A stretch of 64,000 bases of DNA from Zoogloea dura (GCF_012927165.1 NZ_JABBGA010000005.1:62001-126000), one strand, 5' to 3'. Positions 15,773-23,675 are shown, counted from the stretch's first letter. Notes: generated from the letters alone by a model not told the origin. Numbers and translations are program-made.

Positions 15773-15830
15773 CGGGAGATATCCGCTCCCGTCCGGGTGT
15801 GGGCTCCCGGTCCTTCAACCAGGAGAGCCC
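15773..15830 (+). promoter_or_regulatory. leader with alternative pairing, gene at 15832
   Basis: CGGGAG at 15773-15778 can pair with CTCCCG at 15786-15791 or with CTCCCG at 15804-15809. The second C-rich arm otherwise belongs to a stem that hides the ribosome binding site: GGGCTC (15801-15806) with GAGCCC (15825-15830), plus TCCT (15811-15814) with AGGA (15821-15824). The two states exclude each other, as in a translational switch. Confidence 0.55.
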
Positions 15831-15831
15831 C

Positions 15832-16083
15832 ATGTCCCTTGCATTCGCATCGGCACCGCTGAGCGCCGCCCAAGCCCGCACCGAAGCCATTGGCTATCTG
15901 GCCCTGGCCTGCACCGGTAAGCGCCTGTCCCTGCAGGTGCGCCACAGCGCCGCCGGCCACTTCATCGGCACCGCCGATGAAGACGGCCCGGTGTCCCGAG
16001 AGTCCGTCGAGTACTTCCGCTCGCAGCACGCCGCCGAGCACGCCCTGGCAACAGGCCGCTGGCAGCAACGCATCCACCCCTGA
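15832..16083 (+). CDS. small ICE conserved hypothetical protein
   Basis: The 83-residue protein (MSLAFASAPLSAAQARTEAIG...) starts at 15832, 7 bases after AGGAG. It has two beta-like segments, CTGKRLSLQVRHSA and HFIGTADEDGPVSRESVEYF, and a helical tail. It has no signal peptide or known motif. I do not recognise a function. It follows RNA element copy A and its switch-like leader, and is 24 bases upstream of the next gene. Confidence 0.75.
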   Translation: MSLAFASAPLSAAQARTEAIGYLALACTGKRLSLQVRHSAAGHFIGTADEDGPVSRESVEYFRSQHAAEHALATGRWQQRIHP

Positions 16084-16107
16084 CTTCCACTCACAAGGAG
16101 CCATCTC

Positions 16108-16500
16108 ATGAACCAGTCTTTGCCCCAAGACGTACTTGATCAGATCGCCGCGGAAGAGCGGCATTTCGCCGAAGCCCCGCAGGCCTTCTTCGAAGGGTGG
16201 AAGCGCGGTGTGGAAATCGCCGGCGCCGAATGGTTCGGCGACGGCACGCCCGAAGGCCTGCAGCGCGCCACCAGCAAGTGGGATCTGCGCCCCAAGGTGC
16301 TGTTGCTCAACGACGCCCTGGATGTCCTCAGCGGCGGCCAGCGCATGTTCCTGTCCGCGATGGTGAGCTTCTACAACGCCCGCGAAGGCGGCGCGATGCT
16401 CAAGCGCTGCGGATTCGAGGGGCTTTCCGATCTGGGAGGTCTCGATCTGGATCGCCGCAAGGTCATCGCCGATCTGGTGCTGAACTACAGCGGCTGGTGA
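16108..16500 (+). CDS. ICE conserved hypothetical protein
   Basis: The 130-residue protein starts after AAGGAG. It is helical and acidic; the centre PKVLLLNDALDVLSGGQRMFLSAMVSFYNAREGGAMLKRCGF reads like a compact helical bundle, interrupted here only for length. It has no catalytic motif. It is probably cotranscribed with the preceding 83-residue gene. Function unknown. Confidence 0.8.
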   Translation: MNQSLPQDVLDQIAAEERHFAEAPQAFFEGWKRGVEIAGAEWFGDGTPEGLQRATSKWDLRPKVLLLNDALDVLSGGQRMFLSAMVSFYNAREGGAMLKRCGFEGLSDLGGLDLDRRKVIADLVLNYSGW

Positions 16501-16543
16501 TCCCGATTCGCTTGTTCGCCATCCGTTCCTTTTTTCCACCCAC

Positions 16544-16659
16544 GAGGGACATGCGCCTCCTTTCGAGGCGGTGTCCCTCCCTGTTCTCAACATCTCTTCA
16601 ACCACCCGCTGGGGGCTTGCTCCCCAGCCGGGGAATGGGCTCCACTTCCTCTGATGGAG
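16544..16659 (+). promoter_or_regulatory. structured leader of the gene at 16667
   Basis: A strong nested hairpin, GAGGGACA (16544-16551) with TGTCCCTC (16572-16579) around CGCCTC/GAGGCG, is followed by GCTGGGG (16608-16614) with CCCCAGC (16622-16628). CTCC at 16640-16643 can cover the GGAG ribosome binding site at 16656-16659. This is a leader of the same style as those after the three-hairpin elements, but without that element. Confidence 0.5.
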
Positions 16660-16666
16660 AAACCCC

Positions 16667-17383
16667 ATGTCCCCCGATTCCAACCCTTTCCTCCGCGGCT
16701 ACCAGAACCTGCGCATTGATCGCTCCCTGTGCATCACCTACGAGGACGACTGCCCGCCGGTCTGGCACCCGCTGCATCCCAGCCAGGCGCATCTGCCAGA
16801 CGACCAGATCGCGCTCTTCCCCTGCGTCTTCAACAACGACTTCGCTCTGATCACCGAAGGCCAGGACATTCCAGAAGACCTGGAGGCCCAATGCCAGACC
16901 GAGGGCGTGGTGCGCACCGTGGTCTACGCCGTCAGCGGCGACGACTTCGGCCAGCCCGTGCACGTCGGCGACACCTATTCGGAGGAAGCTGCGCGGGAAG
17001 TCGTGTGGCGACTGAGCTTCGAGACGGGCTTCTACAGCCGGTGCTGGGAGATCAGCAGCGCCCATCTCACCCCCGAGGCAGGCCGCTTCCTCGCCGGGTT
17101 GGCGGACATCGCCACACCGAGCGGCTTTCTGTTCGTCGCCTTCCGCATCCCGTACAGCCCCGCGATCGGCGTGAAGCTGATCGCCACCCCCTGGACGGAT
17201 GCGAACCTGCAGCTTGTCGAGGGCATTACCGCCGAAGAGCTGCGGCAGGAGCACCGGGCCAAGGGCATGCCGGAGTCCCTCGTGGAGGTATTGCACCTGG
17301 CCGCACTCGCCAACGTCCGCATGCTGATCTTCGATGCCGATGCGCCGGTGCTGGACGGATTGCCCTTGTACGAAGACGAGTAG
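16667..17383 (+). CDS. ICE conserved hypothetical protein
   Basis: The 238-residue protein is acidic and has mixed alpha/beta character, with segments IALFPCVFNNDFALITEGQ, EVVWRLSFETGFYSRCWEISSAHL and a C-terminal VRMLIFDADAPVLDGLPLYEDE. The C-terminal phrase is common in ICE proteins of unknown function. There is no signal peptide, membrane segment or enzyme motif I can identify. It ends just before a strong terminator, so it is likely a single-gene transcript. Confidence 0.8.
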   Translation: MSPDSNPFLRGYQNLRIDRSLCITYEDDCPPVWHPLHPSQAHLPDDQIALFPCVFNNDFALITEGQDIPEDLEAQCQTEGVVRTVVYAVSGDDFGQPVHVGDTYSEEAAREVVWRLSFETGFYSRCWEISSAHLTPEAGRFLAGLADIATPSGFLFVAFRIPYSPAIGVKLIATPWTDANLQLVEGITAEELRQEHRAKGMPESLVEVLHLAALANVRMLIFDADAPVLDGLPLYEDE

Positions 17384-17390
17384 CACCTTC

Positions 17391-17418
17391 GAGCCCCCAC
17401 CCGGGGCTCTTCCTTTTC
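17391..17418 (+). terminator. rho-independent terminator
   Basis: GAGCCCC (17391-17397) pairs with GGGGCTC (17403-17409) around a 5-base loop and is followed by ttccttttcg. It lies 8 bases after the stop of the 238-residue gene. Confidence 0.75.
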
Positions 17419-17494
17419 GTGGAACGAGGTGGCGACAGGTTGCCGATTCCCGGACGACGGGCACCTGCGCCTGCCGCACGCTTCCCGCATGTTC

Positions 17495-17560
17495 GCTGGC
17501 GTTGCCGGCAGCATGCCCAGGCAGTCGAGACCTTCGAGACTGCGGTGCGGTTCGCCGCGC
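17495..17560 (+). ncRNA. three-hairpin RNA element, copy B
   Basis: Hairpin 1 is GCTGGC-gtt-GCCGGC (17495-17509, one G-U). The linker AGCATGCCCAG follows. Hairpin 2 is GCAGTC (17521-17526) with GACTGC (17538-17543) around an 11-base loop. Hairpin 3 is GTGCGG-ttcg-CCGCGC (17545-17560). Hairpin 2 differs from copies C-E at two pairs, both compensated. Confidence 0.75.
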
Positions 17561-17608
17561 TGGTCGCTTCTTTCGCCGGACGCATGCCGCGTCCATCCAC
17601 CTCACCCT

Positions 17609-17659
17609 CAAGGGACATACCTCCCTTGCGGGCGGGAGTCCCTTGGTTGCCACAAGGAG
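17609..17659 (+). promoter_or_regulatory. leader with alternative pairing, gene at 17666
   Basis: CAAGGGAC at 17609-17616 can pair with TCCCTTG (17622-17628) or with GTCCCTTG (17638-17645). The latter contains CCTTG (17641-17645), which can otherwise pair with CAAGG at 17653-17657 and hide the AAGGAG ribosome binding site (17654-17659). Confidence 0.6.
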
Positions 17660-17665
17660 TCTCTC

Positions 17666-18463
17666 ATGGATACCCAAGCCATCCGCGCACAGATGCCGAC
17701 GCTCGTCCACGGCCATGTGCCTTCCAACGTCCGCAGCTTCAAGTTCAACATCTTCGACGGCCAGCCAAAGGTTTCGACGCTGGGCTTCCACATCGATCCC
17801 AAGCCCTTCGAGGGCAAGGTCATCGCCACCACCGAAGAGGCCATCGTCATCAAGACGGGACGCGCCGAATTCGCGGTGCTCGACCGGGCGCTCGTGACCG
17901 AGGTGCCCGGCGAGGGCGCCAAGGTGCAGGTCGAACCCTACGCCCGACGCCGTTTCGATGGTCTGCGCGCCGACACGCCCGAGGAAGAAACCGCATTCAC
18001 TGCCGACGGCAAGCCGTACACGGTGCAGCGGTTCGTGCTCGGTTCCGCACCGGCGAAGCTGCCAATTCCAGAGGTACGCAGCCCTGAGCTGCAGGAGCTG
18101 ATCCAGCAGATGGAACAGTTGCCCGCACCCGACGGCTACCGGCGCATCACCCATATGCTGGTGGATGCCGGCGCACGGGACTTCACCTGGGTCGATCCGC
18201 TGCCCAAGGACATCATCGCGACGCCACCGGCCATTGGCTTCACGGTGGCCACGGCGAAGTTCCAGGGACGCGTCACCGTGCTGTACGAGCGCGGGCTCGA
18301 CGTGTACGCAGTGGAACTGCACCGCGACGGCGAGCTGGTCGAACGGGTCGATGAGGTGTTCTTCGACTCTCTCGGCGAGACGCTGGAGCGGCGGATCGAC
18401 GACGGGAACTGGCGGCGCATTCGCGTGCAATGCCTGTCCGGTCGCAAGCCTGTCCGGCACTGA
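17666..18463 (+). CDS. ICE conserved hypothetical protein
   Basis: The 265-residue protein starts at the ATG after AAGGAG; frames further upstream run through the RNA leader and are not real. It begins MDTQAIRAQMPTLVHGHVPSNVRSFKFNIFDGQP cut by turns, continues with beta-rich segments (GKVIATTEEAIVIKTGRAEFAVLD) and ends with ITVLYERGLDVYAVELHRDGELV-like strands. No enzyme motif is visible. It is led by RNA element copy B. Function unknown. Confidence 0.8.
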   Translation: MDTQAIRAQMPTLVHGHVPSNVRSFKFNIFDGQPKVSTLGFHIDPKPFEGKVIATTEEAIVIKTGRAEFAVLDRALVTEVPGEGAKVQVEPYARRRFDGLRADTPEEETAFTADGKPYTVQRFVLGSAPAKLPIPEVRSPELQELIQQMEQLPAPDGYRRITHMLVDAGARDFTWVDPLPKDIIATPPAIGFTVATAKFQGRVTVLYERGLDVYAVELHRDGELVERVDEVFFDSLGETLERRIDDGNWRRIRVQCLSGRKPVRH

Positions 18464-18473
18464 CCTCCACGCA

Positions 18474-18498
18474 GCCTCCCGTCCTCTCGGCGGGAGGC
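18474..18498 (+). promoter_or_regulatory. leader hairpin before the DUF3085 gene
   Basis: GCCTCCCG (18474-18481) pairs with CGGGAGGC (18491-18498) around a 9-base loop. It may end the previous transcript or form part of the DUF3085 leader; a conserved DUF3085 RNA motif has been proposed upstream of such genes, but I cannot check the match. Confidence 0.5.
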
Positions 18499-18528
18499 CC
18501 TTCATTCGTTTTCCTGGAGATCACATCC

Positions 18529-18894
18529 ATGTCTGTTCGATTCAAAGGTACCGACCTGCGGCCCGTGCTCGCCGAAGCGGTGGTCAATCAATGTCGTGTC
18601 GTCCTGGTCAAGGACCAGGGCGTGTACTTCCTGGCCGAGCGCGGTGAGCGCAGGCCCGATGGGCGCCAGAAGCTCATCGCCTACGCCGTGCACTGCAATC
18701 CGGATGTCGATGCGTTCGATGATTGGTGGGAGCTGGCGCGCGCCGAGTTCGGTGGCGACGACTTCGGCGAGTTCTTCGATCCGCACGATGGTGTCTTCGC
18801 GCTCATCCTGAGCGGCGAGGGCGACCTCGAGGTGTCCGCGACCGCGACGCACTTGTCATTGCATGCCGTGGCCCCTGCGCACAACGGCAATTGA
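18529..18894 (+). CDS. DUF3085 family protein
   Basis: The 121-residue protein starts at 18529 after TGGAGA. It matches DUF3085: FKGTDLRPVLAEAVVNQC, VVLVKDQGVYFLAERGERR, LIAYAVHCNPDVDAFDDWWELARAEFGGDDF cut by turns, and a C-terminal LSLHAVAP. It is a compact soluble alpha/beta protein of unknown role, restricted to ICEs and plasmids. It ends before a strong terminator. Confidence 0.85.
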   Translation: MSVRFKGTDLRPVLAEAVVNQCRVVLVKDQGVYFLAERGERRPDGRQKLIAYAVHCNPDVDAFDDWWELARAEFGGDDFGEFFDPHDGVFALILSGEGDLEVSATATHLSLHAVAPAHNGN

Positions 18895-18909
18895 CAACCC
18901 CTTCCCCAT

Positions 18910-18935
18910 GCCCCCTTTTCGGGGGCTTCTTTTTG
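18910..18935 (+). terminator. rho-independent terminator after DUF3085
   Basis: GCCCCC (18910-18915) and GGGGGC (18921-18926) form a 6-bp stem with a 5-base loop, followed by ttctttttg. Confidence 0.8.
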
Positions 18936-18954
18936 CTGGCCTACAGTCGTTGTG

Positions 18955-19029
18955 ATGCACTTCTTTGCCTACCAGAACGACCTGTTGGACTCGGCCAAAG
19001 AGTCGATGGCCCGGTTCTGCGACGCCTGA
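18955..19029 (+). pseudogene. 24-codon orphan open frame, possible gene remnant
   Basis: The frame MHFFAYQNDLLDSAKESMAR then FCDA ends at a TGA. The sequence reads like the N-terminus of a helical protein cut short rather than random codons. There is no clear ribosome binding site and no continuation in another frame that I recognise. It lies between the DUF3085 terminator and RNA element copy C. Confidence 0.25.
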
Positions 19030-19117
19030 GTCAGACCCTCGCCAATGCGGGAACCAGATGGTGCCAATTCCGACTGGCGCGGGCATTGACCTCGGGCCAC
19101 GCTTCCCACCATGTTCC

Positions 19118-19186
19118 GCTGACTTCCGTCAGCAGCATGCCCAGGTAGCCACGATCCTCAAGGCTACGACGCAGTTCCGACCGCGT
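19118..19186 (+). ncRNA. three-hairpin RNA element, copy C
   Basis: Hairpin 1 is GCTGAC-ttcc-GTCAGC (19118-19133). The linker AGCATGCCCAG follows. Hairpin 2 is GTAGCC (19145-19150) with GGCTAC (19162-19167), loop ending CCTCAA. Hairpin 3 has ACGC (19169-19172) with GCGT (19183-19186), one A-C mismatch inside. It leads the DUF3577 gene. A DUF3577 RNA motif has been proposed upstream of this gene family; whether it is this element needs a covariance-model search. Confidence 0.75.
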
Positions 19187-19272
19187 TGATCCCACCAGTT
19201 CGCACCGGCGTCCATGCGCGAACGGCCATCGGTTCTCGATGGCGATGCCACCAAGCTGTTCCATCAACCCAC

Positions 19273-19336
19273 GCGGGGGTTCCACACCTTCCCCGCCTGG
19301 GTCGGGTGTGTCTCCGCCTCTTTGTTCTTCAGGAGA
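19273..19336 (+). promoter_or_regulatory. leader with alternative pairing, DUF3577 gene
   Basis: GCGGGG (19273-19278) can pair with CCCCGC (19291-19296) or with CTCCGC (19312-19317, one G-U). The second arm overlaps TCTCC (19311-19315), which can pair with GGAGA (19332-19336) and hide the ribosome binding site. Confidence 0.55.
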
Positions 19337-19342
19337 TTCACC

Positions 19343-19897
19343 ATGACTACTTCCACCGAAAAGTCCTACTTCGATCTGCACATCACCGGCCTCGGGTACC
19401 TCAATCGCATCCGCGAAGTGAAGCCCAAGAAAGGCGATGCGTTCCTGGCCTGCGACATCGCGGCCCTGAACGGTCCCAGCGATGACGTCTCGTACGTGCG
19501 TTTCGACACGCGCGTATCGGGTTCGGAAGCGCAGCACCTGGTTCGTCGCTGCATCGACGCCGTCGAGGCAGAGAAGAAAGTGATGATCGGCTTCCGCCTG
19601 GGCGACCTGTGGACCGACACCTTCACCTATTCCAAGGGGAAGCGTGCCGGCGAGCAGGGTGTGAGCCTCAAGGCACGCCTGCTGTTCGTCAGTTGGATCA
19701 AGGTCGACGGCAAGCTCGTCTACAAGGCCGAATCCAAGCCGATCGAGACCGACGCGCGCGAGCCGGAAGTCCCCGAGGCTTCCGAGGTGCCCGCCGCGCA
19801 GCAAGCCTCGACACCGGAGCCCTCCAGGCCCGCTGCCGAAGCTGCCGACGATGCTGACGCCGATGCCCCCGCTTTGGCCGCTGCCGAGCCGTTCTGA
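19343..19897 (+). CDS. DUF3577 / STY4534 family ICE protein
   Basis: The 184-residue protein begins MTTSTEKSYFDLHITGLGYL and has KKGDAFLACDIAALNG, VRFDTRVSGSEAQHLVRRC and GFRLGDLWTDTFTY, the signature of STY4534/DUF3577. The fold resembles an OB-type or SSB-like domain (inference from the strand pattern). The last ~50 residues are a Pro/Ala/Glu-rich tail. STY4534 proteins are linked with ICE replication. The ATG at 19343 follows CAGGAG. Confidence 0.88.
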   Translation: MTTSTEKSYFDLHITGLGYLNRIREVKPKKGDAFLACDIAALNGPSDDVSYVRFDTRVSGSEAQHLVRRCIDAVEAEKKVMIGFRLGDLWTDTFTYSKGKRAGEQGVSLKARLLFVSWIKVDGKLVYKAESKPIETDAREPEVPEASEVPAAQQASTPEPSRPAAEAADDADADAPALAAAEPF

Positions 19898-19901
19898 TCC
19901 G

Positions 19902-19934
19902 CAAGGCCCCGTTCCCTGGGGCCTTGTCTTCTCT
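19902..19934 (+). terminator. terminator or leader hairpin after DUF3577
   Basis: CAAGGCCCC (19902-19910) pairs with GGGGCCTTG (19918-19926) around 7 bases and is followed by tcttctctt. It is close to the next start (19954), so it may work as an attenuator. Confidence 0.65.
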
Positions 19935-19953
19935 TCGTCAGCAGGAGACCTTC

Positions 19954-20562
19954 ATGATCACCATCCCCGGCCAACTGGCCATCAAGACCATCCACGGCCG
20001 CAACGGCGATTTCAACGTCGGCCGCCTCGCGACCTCCATCGGCGAGTTCGTCGTGAAGAACGCTGAGCTCGACCAGTACGCCGAAGGCAAGTACGAGGGC
20101 GATTTCGCCATTGCCGAGATTCGTCCCTCCACCTACAACGCCAACGGCCGCATGGTCATCGAGATCCGCGCCCTTCTGGGCGGGATGACGCTGTCCAACA
20201 TCGACGCTCTGAGCCGCGACGAAGCCCGCCGGCTGAGTCCGCAGGAAGTCGATCCGATCGACGAGGAAGCGCAGGCACCCGCGCCGGCCGTACCCCAGGC
20301 CAAGCCGAAGGCGAAGCCACGCAACCCGCGCGATCCCCTGGTCGACACCACGCCGTTCGGCAGCGAGCCGACCGCATCCCCCGAGGCCTCGGCCAACGCG
20401 GATGACGCGGCGCTGTTCGGTGCGCTCTGGCCGCTGGGCGAGATCGTCAAGCTCGATGCCACCGTCGATCGCCGCGTCCTGCGTCAGCAGCGCGACCGTC
20501 TCGGTGTGTTGGGCTACGAGTTCGCTCCGCTGTCCCAGGACTGGCATCTCGCCAAGGCCTGA
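19954..20562 (+). CDS. DUF3275 family protein
   Basis: The 202-residue protein begins MITIPGQLAIKTIHGRNGDF and has FNVGRLATSIGEFVVKNAELDQY and GDFAIAEIRPSTYNANGRMVIEIRA in its N-terminal beta-rich half, as in DUF3275. A Pro/Ala linker (about 100-130) leads to a helical tail ALFGALWPLGEIVKLDATVDRRVLR cut here. DUF3275 genes travel with DUF3577 and DUF932 genes in ICEs. Function unknown. The ATG follows CAGGAGA. Confidence 0.85.
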   Translation: MITIPGQLAIKTIHGRNGDFNVGRLATSIGEFVVKNAELDQYAEGKYEGDFAIAEIRPSTYNANGRMVIEIRALLGGMTLSNIDALSRDEARRLSPQEVDPIDEEAQAPAPAVPQAKPKAKPRNPRDPLVDTTPFGSEPTASPEASANADDAALFGALWPLGEIVKLDATVDRRVLRQQRDRLGVLGYEFAPLSQDWHLAKA

Positions 20563-20597
20563 TTCCCAACGCCGCGCCAGCGACGTTCCACCACCCG

Positions 20598-20646
20598 CCG
20601 GGGTTCCTCCCCGGTGGGGCGGGGCTCCGGTCTCTCATCCAAGGAG
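20598..20646 (+). promoter_or_regulatory. leader with alternative pairing, DUF932 gene
   Basis: CCGGGG (20598-20603) can pair with CCCCGG (20609-20614) or with CTCCGG (20625-20630, one G-U). The second arm contains CTCC (20625-20628), which can cover the GGAG ribosome binding site at 20643-20646. No three-hairpin element precedes it. Confidence 0.55.
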
Positions 20647-20652
20647 ATCGTC

Positions 20653-21480
20653 ATGCAACTCGCATCCCGCTTCACTTATCGCTCCCCGGTGCTGCGGTCG
20701 AATCATCCGCTGTCCGATGACCAGATTCGCACCGTAGCGCCGTCCATCTTCGCGGACACCCCGCACGAGAGCCGCTCCGAGCGGTACAGCTACATCCCCA
20801 CGGCGGCAGTGCTGACCGAACTGCGCAAGGAAGGCTTCCAGCCGTTCATGGTGTGCCAGACCCGCGTGCGCCAGGAGGACCGCCGCGACTACACCAAGCA
20901 CATGCTGCGCCTTCGCCATGCGAGCCAGATCAACGGCGCCGAGGCCAACGAGATCATCCTGCTCAATTCGCACGATGGCACCAGCAGCTACCAGATGCTG
21001 GCGGGCATGTTCCGCTTCGTCTGCCAGAACGGTCTGGTGTGCGGCGACACCTTCGCCGACGTGCGCGTGCCTCACAAGGGCAACGTCACCGATCACGTGA
21101 TCGAGGGTGCCTACGAGGTGCTGCATGGCTTCGAGCAGGTGCAGGACTCGCGCGACGCCATGCGTGCCATCACGCTCGACGACGGCGAGGCCGAGGTCTT
21201 CGCCAGATCGGCCCTGGTCCTCAAGTACGACGAACCCGGCAAGACCGTGCCGATCACGGAAGGCCAGATCCTGCGCCCCCGTCGTTTCGACGACAACCAC
21301 GCGGATTTGTGGTCCACGTTCAACCGCATCCAGGAGAACCTCGTCAAAGGCGGTCTGACCGGCCGCACTGCCAACGGGCGCCAGCAGCGCACACGGCCTG
21401 TCCAGGGCATCGACCAGAACGTCCGGCTCAACCGGGCACTCTGGCTGCTCGCGGAAGGCCTGCGTAAGCTGAAAGCCTGA
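20653..21480 (+). CDS. DUF932 family protein
   Basis: The 275-residue protein matches DUF932: TYRSPVLRSNHPLSDDQI, FADTPHESRSERYSYIPTAAVLTELRKEGFQP cut by turns, LRLRHASQ, EIILLNSHDGTSSYQMLAGMFRFVCQNGLVCG and WSTFNRIQENLVKGG. DUF932 proteins are common on plasmids, phages and ICEs; a recombination or anti-restriction role has been suggested but not settled. The ATG follows AAGGAG. Confidence 0.9.
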   Translation: MQLASRFTYRSPVLRSNHPLSDDQIRTVAPSIFADTPHESRSERYSYIPTAAVLTELRKEGFQPFMVCQTRVRQEDRRDYTKHMLRLRHASQINGAEANEIILLNSHDGTSSYQMLAGMFRFVCQNGLVCGDTFADVRVPHKGNVTDHVIEGAYEVLHGFEQVQDSRDAMRAITLDDGEAEVFARSALVLKYDEPGKTVPITEGQILRPRRFDDNHADLWSTFNRIQENLVKGGLTGRTANGRQQRTRPVQGIDQNVRLNRALWLLAEGLRKLKA

Positions 21481-21629
21481 CCTCCAAGCGGATCGTGCCC
21501 ATCGCGGCATGATCCGCTTCTTCTTTGTCGAGGTGCCCGAATGCGCGAGGGCCGATCAACGTGAGCAGTGCGCGCAGCGGTTTGTCGCTCACGTCCCGCT
21601 CGGCAATGAGGCAGGCTATGCCCATGTCC

Positions 21630-21695
21630 GTCGGCGAAGCCGACAGCATGCCCAGGTAGCCAAAACCTTCAAGGCTACGGCGCGTTGCGACGCGT
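21630..21695 (+). ncRNA. three-hairpin RNA element, copy D
   Basis: Hairpin 1 is GTCGGC-gaa-GCCGAC (21630-21644). The linker AGCATGCCCAG follows. Hairpin 2 is GTAGCC (21656-21661) with GGCTAC (21673-21678), loop ending CTTCAA. Hairpin 3 is CGCG (21681-21684) with CGCG (21691-21694). Hairpin 1 shares no strand sequence with copy C yet keeps all six pairs. Confidence 0.75.
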
Positions 21696-21743
21696 AGGTC
21701 GTCCTTCTTTGCCAAGCCGCTTGCGGCGCTTTTTCCACCCCTT

Positions 21744-21792
21744 GGGGCAGTGAGTGCCCCGGCGGGCCGTGCTGCCTCCGATTCCTTCGAGG
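21744..21792 (+). promoter_or_regulatory. leader with alternative pairing, gene at 21801
   Basis: GGGGCAG (21744-21750) can use GGGGCA to pair with TGCCCC (21755-21760), or pair fully with CTGCCTC (21772-21778, one G-U). The second arm contains CCTC (21775-21778), which can cover the GAGG ribosome binding site at 21789-21792. Confidence 0.5.
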
Positions 21793-21800
21793 ACAACACC

Positions 21801-22457
21801 ATGCCTGTCACACATCCCTCCAAGACGCTGTATCGCATCGATGAATGCCCCGACCTCATGGCCGACGGCTGCATCGGTAACGAGAACGGCAACCTGGTCT
21901 TTCTCTCCATCTGGGCGCGCGACACCGCGGTTCAGGAATTCCTCGCTCGCCTGACCCTGGGACGGGATGAACAGGGACTGGACCAGTTCCATCTCATCAC
22001 CGAGCAAGGCGGCAGCGTCCCGGTTTTCGTCGGCAACGTCGAGAATCTGGAAAAGCGCAGCGCGCGCGCCTACCGGCGCACGCTGTTCGGCTCGCTTTCC
22101 AACGTGTGGCTGTTCGACCGCCGTTGCGTGCGTCCCGATAAGGCCAACGCCAGCGCGCTGGCGCTTCTGCCACGCGACTCCACACACCGGCTCGACCGGC
22201 TGTGGTTGCTGGTGCGCGACACCTGCCCGCTGCCGCTGCTCGATCACTGGCGCGACCTCGTGCTGGAGCTGCTGCAGGCGAAGTCGATGCTGACCCGCCT
22301 GCCGTTCGCCCTCGGCCCACTGGAAGGCCACCGACTCGCCATCGACGTGCCGGTGCTGACCCAGACCCTGGGCGGCTTGATCCGCAGTGGGGTGCTCGCC
22401 GCTGAGACGCCTCGGCCCGAGCCTGTCTCAGCGCTGCCGCTCGAAACGGTGGCTTGA
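21801..22457 (+). CDS. ICE conserved hypothetical protein
   Basis: The 218-residue protein begins MPVTHPSKTLYRIDECPDL. It has SIWARDTAVQEFLARLTLG, FHLITEQGGSVPVFVGNVENL, and SLSNVWLFDRRCVRPDKAN, then a Leu-rich C-terminal half. It is soluble with no motif I can assign. Homologues of this type occupy the same position after DUF932 in related ICEs. It is led by RNA element copy D. Function unknown. Confidence 0.8.
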   Translation: MPVTHPSKTLYRIDECPDLMADGCIGNENGNLVFLSIWARDTAVQEFLARLTLGRDEQGLDQFHLITEQGGSVPVFVGNVENLEKRSARAYRRTLFGSLSNVWLFDRRCVRPDKANASALALLPRDSTHRLDRLWLLVRDTCPLPLLDHWRDLVLELLQAKSMLTRLPFALGPLEGHRLAIDVPVLTQTLGGLIRSGVLAAETPRPEPVSALPLETVA

Positions 22458-22523
22458 GACGCTTCCCCATCGGGCATGCCCCGCATGTCCGCTTTCCTTC
22501 ATTCCCGCCTTCAGGAGAATCCC

Positions 22524-23633
22524 ATGGCACTCATGTTTCCGCGGCTCGCCCGCAATTTCGTTAAGAACGGGTATTTCCCCACGGACGAGCCCACGCTCGA
22601 AAGAGCGCTCACTGCGCTGGCCCCTTCTGACGGGCCGATGTGCATTCTCGATCCCTGCGCCGGCGAAGGCGTGGCGATTGCCGAAGTCGCTCACGCCCTC
22701 GGGCGCGAGCAGGTCAAGGCTTTCGCCGTCGAGTACGACGACGAACGCGCCGCACACGCACGCGGACTCGTCGATCGCTGCATCCATGGCGACCTGATGG
22801 ACACGCTGATCTCGCGCCAGACCTTTGGCCTGCTGTGGCTCAACCCGCCCTATGGCGACCTGAGCAAGGACGCCAACGGGAACATCGGCTACCAGGGCCA
22901 GGGTCGGGCCAGGCTGGAGAAGCTGTTCTATCAGCGTGCGCTGCCGCTGCTGCAGTACGGCGGCGTGCTGGTCTTCATCGTGCCGTCCTACGTGCTCGAT
23001 GCCGAACTGGTCGGATGGCTGACGCGCCACTTCGCCGATCTGCGCATCTACCGTGCGGTGGAGACGCAGTTCAAGCAGGTGGTGGTCTTCGGTCGCAGGG
23101 TTCGCCAGCGCGACCAGGCATCGGATTCGGTCAAGGCCACGCGCGGTCTGCTGCTACAGATCGGGCAAGGCGACGCCGAAGCCGAGGAACTGCCGCTGGA
23201 ATGGCCGTTCCTGCCGTACTCGGTCCCCATCAGCCCGGCCGAACCGGAGCACTTCTATCGCGTGACGATGGAACCCGAGCAGTTCGCCGACGAGGTCGGC
23301 CGGCTGCAAGGGCTCTGGCCGGCACTCGATACGCACCTCGGTGCCGCGCAGCAGGCGCTGCGCCCTCCGGCACGGGCCTTGTCGCATTGGCATCTCGCCC
23401 TGGCCCTGGCCGCGGGCGCGATCTCTGGCGTGGTGAGGTCCAGGACCGGGCGCGTGCTCGTCGTCAAAGGTGATACCCACAAGGAGAAGACTCTCCAGAC
23501 GGAATACACCGAACGCGACGACGGCTCCGTGGCCGAGACGCGCATCCTCACCGACAAGTTCGTGCCGGTCATCCGCGCCTGGGACATGACGCCAGGTTCC
23601 CCGACACGGGGAGATGTGCTGACCATCCGCTGA
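22524..23633 (+). CDS. DNA methyltransferase-fold protein, DUF6094 type
   Basis: The 369-residue protein has the SAM-binding motif ILDPCAGEGVAIAEVA (residues ~40-55) and a catalytic NPPY in LLWLNPPYGDLSKDANG (near residue 110), which together indicate an N6-adenine-type methyltransferase fold. FIVPSYVLDAELVGWLTRHFADLRIYR follows, split here by turns. The C-terminal third (lengthy, after ~230) lacks a clear target-recognition domain. No restriction enzyme is next to it, so it may modify ICE DNA or RNA, or protect it from host restriction (inference). The ATG at 22524 follows CAGGAGA. Confidence 0.82.
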   Translation: MALMFPRLARNFVKNGYFPTDEPTLERALTALAPSDGPMCILDPCAGEGVAIAEVAHALGREQVKAFAVEYDDERAAHARGLVDRCIHGDLMDTLISRQTFGLLWLNPPYGDLSKDANGNIGYQGQGRARLEKLFYQRALPLLQYGGVLVFIVPSYVLDAELVGWLTRHFADLRIYRAVETQFKQVVVFGRRVRQRDQASDSVKATRGLLLQIGQGDAEAEELPLEWPFLPYSVPISPAEPEHFYRVTMEPEQFADEVGRLQGLWPALDTHLGAAQQALRPPARALSHWHLALALAAGAISGVVRSRTGRVLVVKGDTHKEKTLQTEYTERDDGSVAETRILTDKFVPVIRAWDMTPGSPTRGDVLTIR

Positions 23634-23675
23634 TCGCTGTTCCCTGACGGTTCGCCGTCGCTTTCATCCACCCAC

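Noticed and set aside
16598-18505. 635-codon minus-strand frame crossing two genes and an RNA leader
   Set aside because: Spans two sense genes, a terminator and RNA element copy B; no domain seen.
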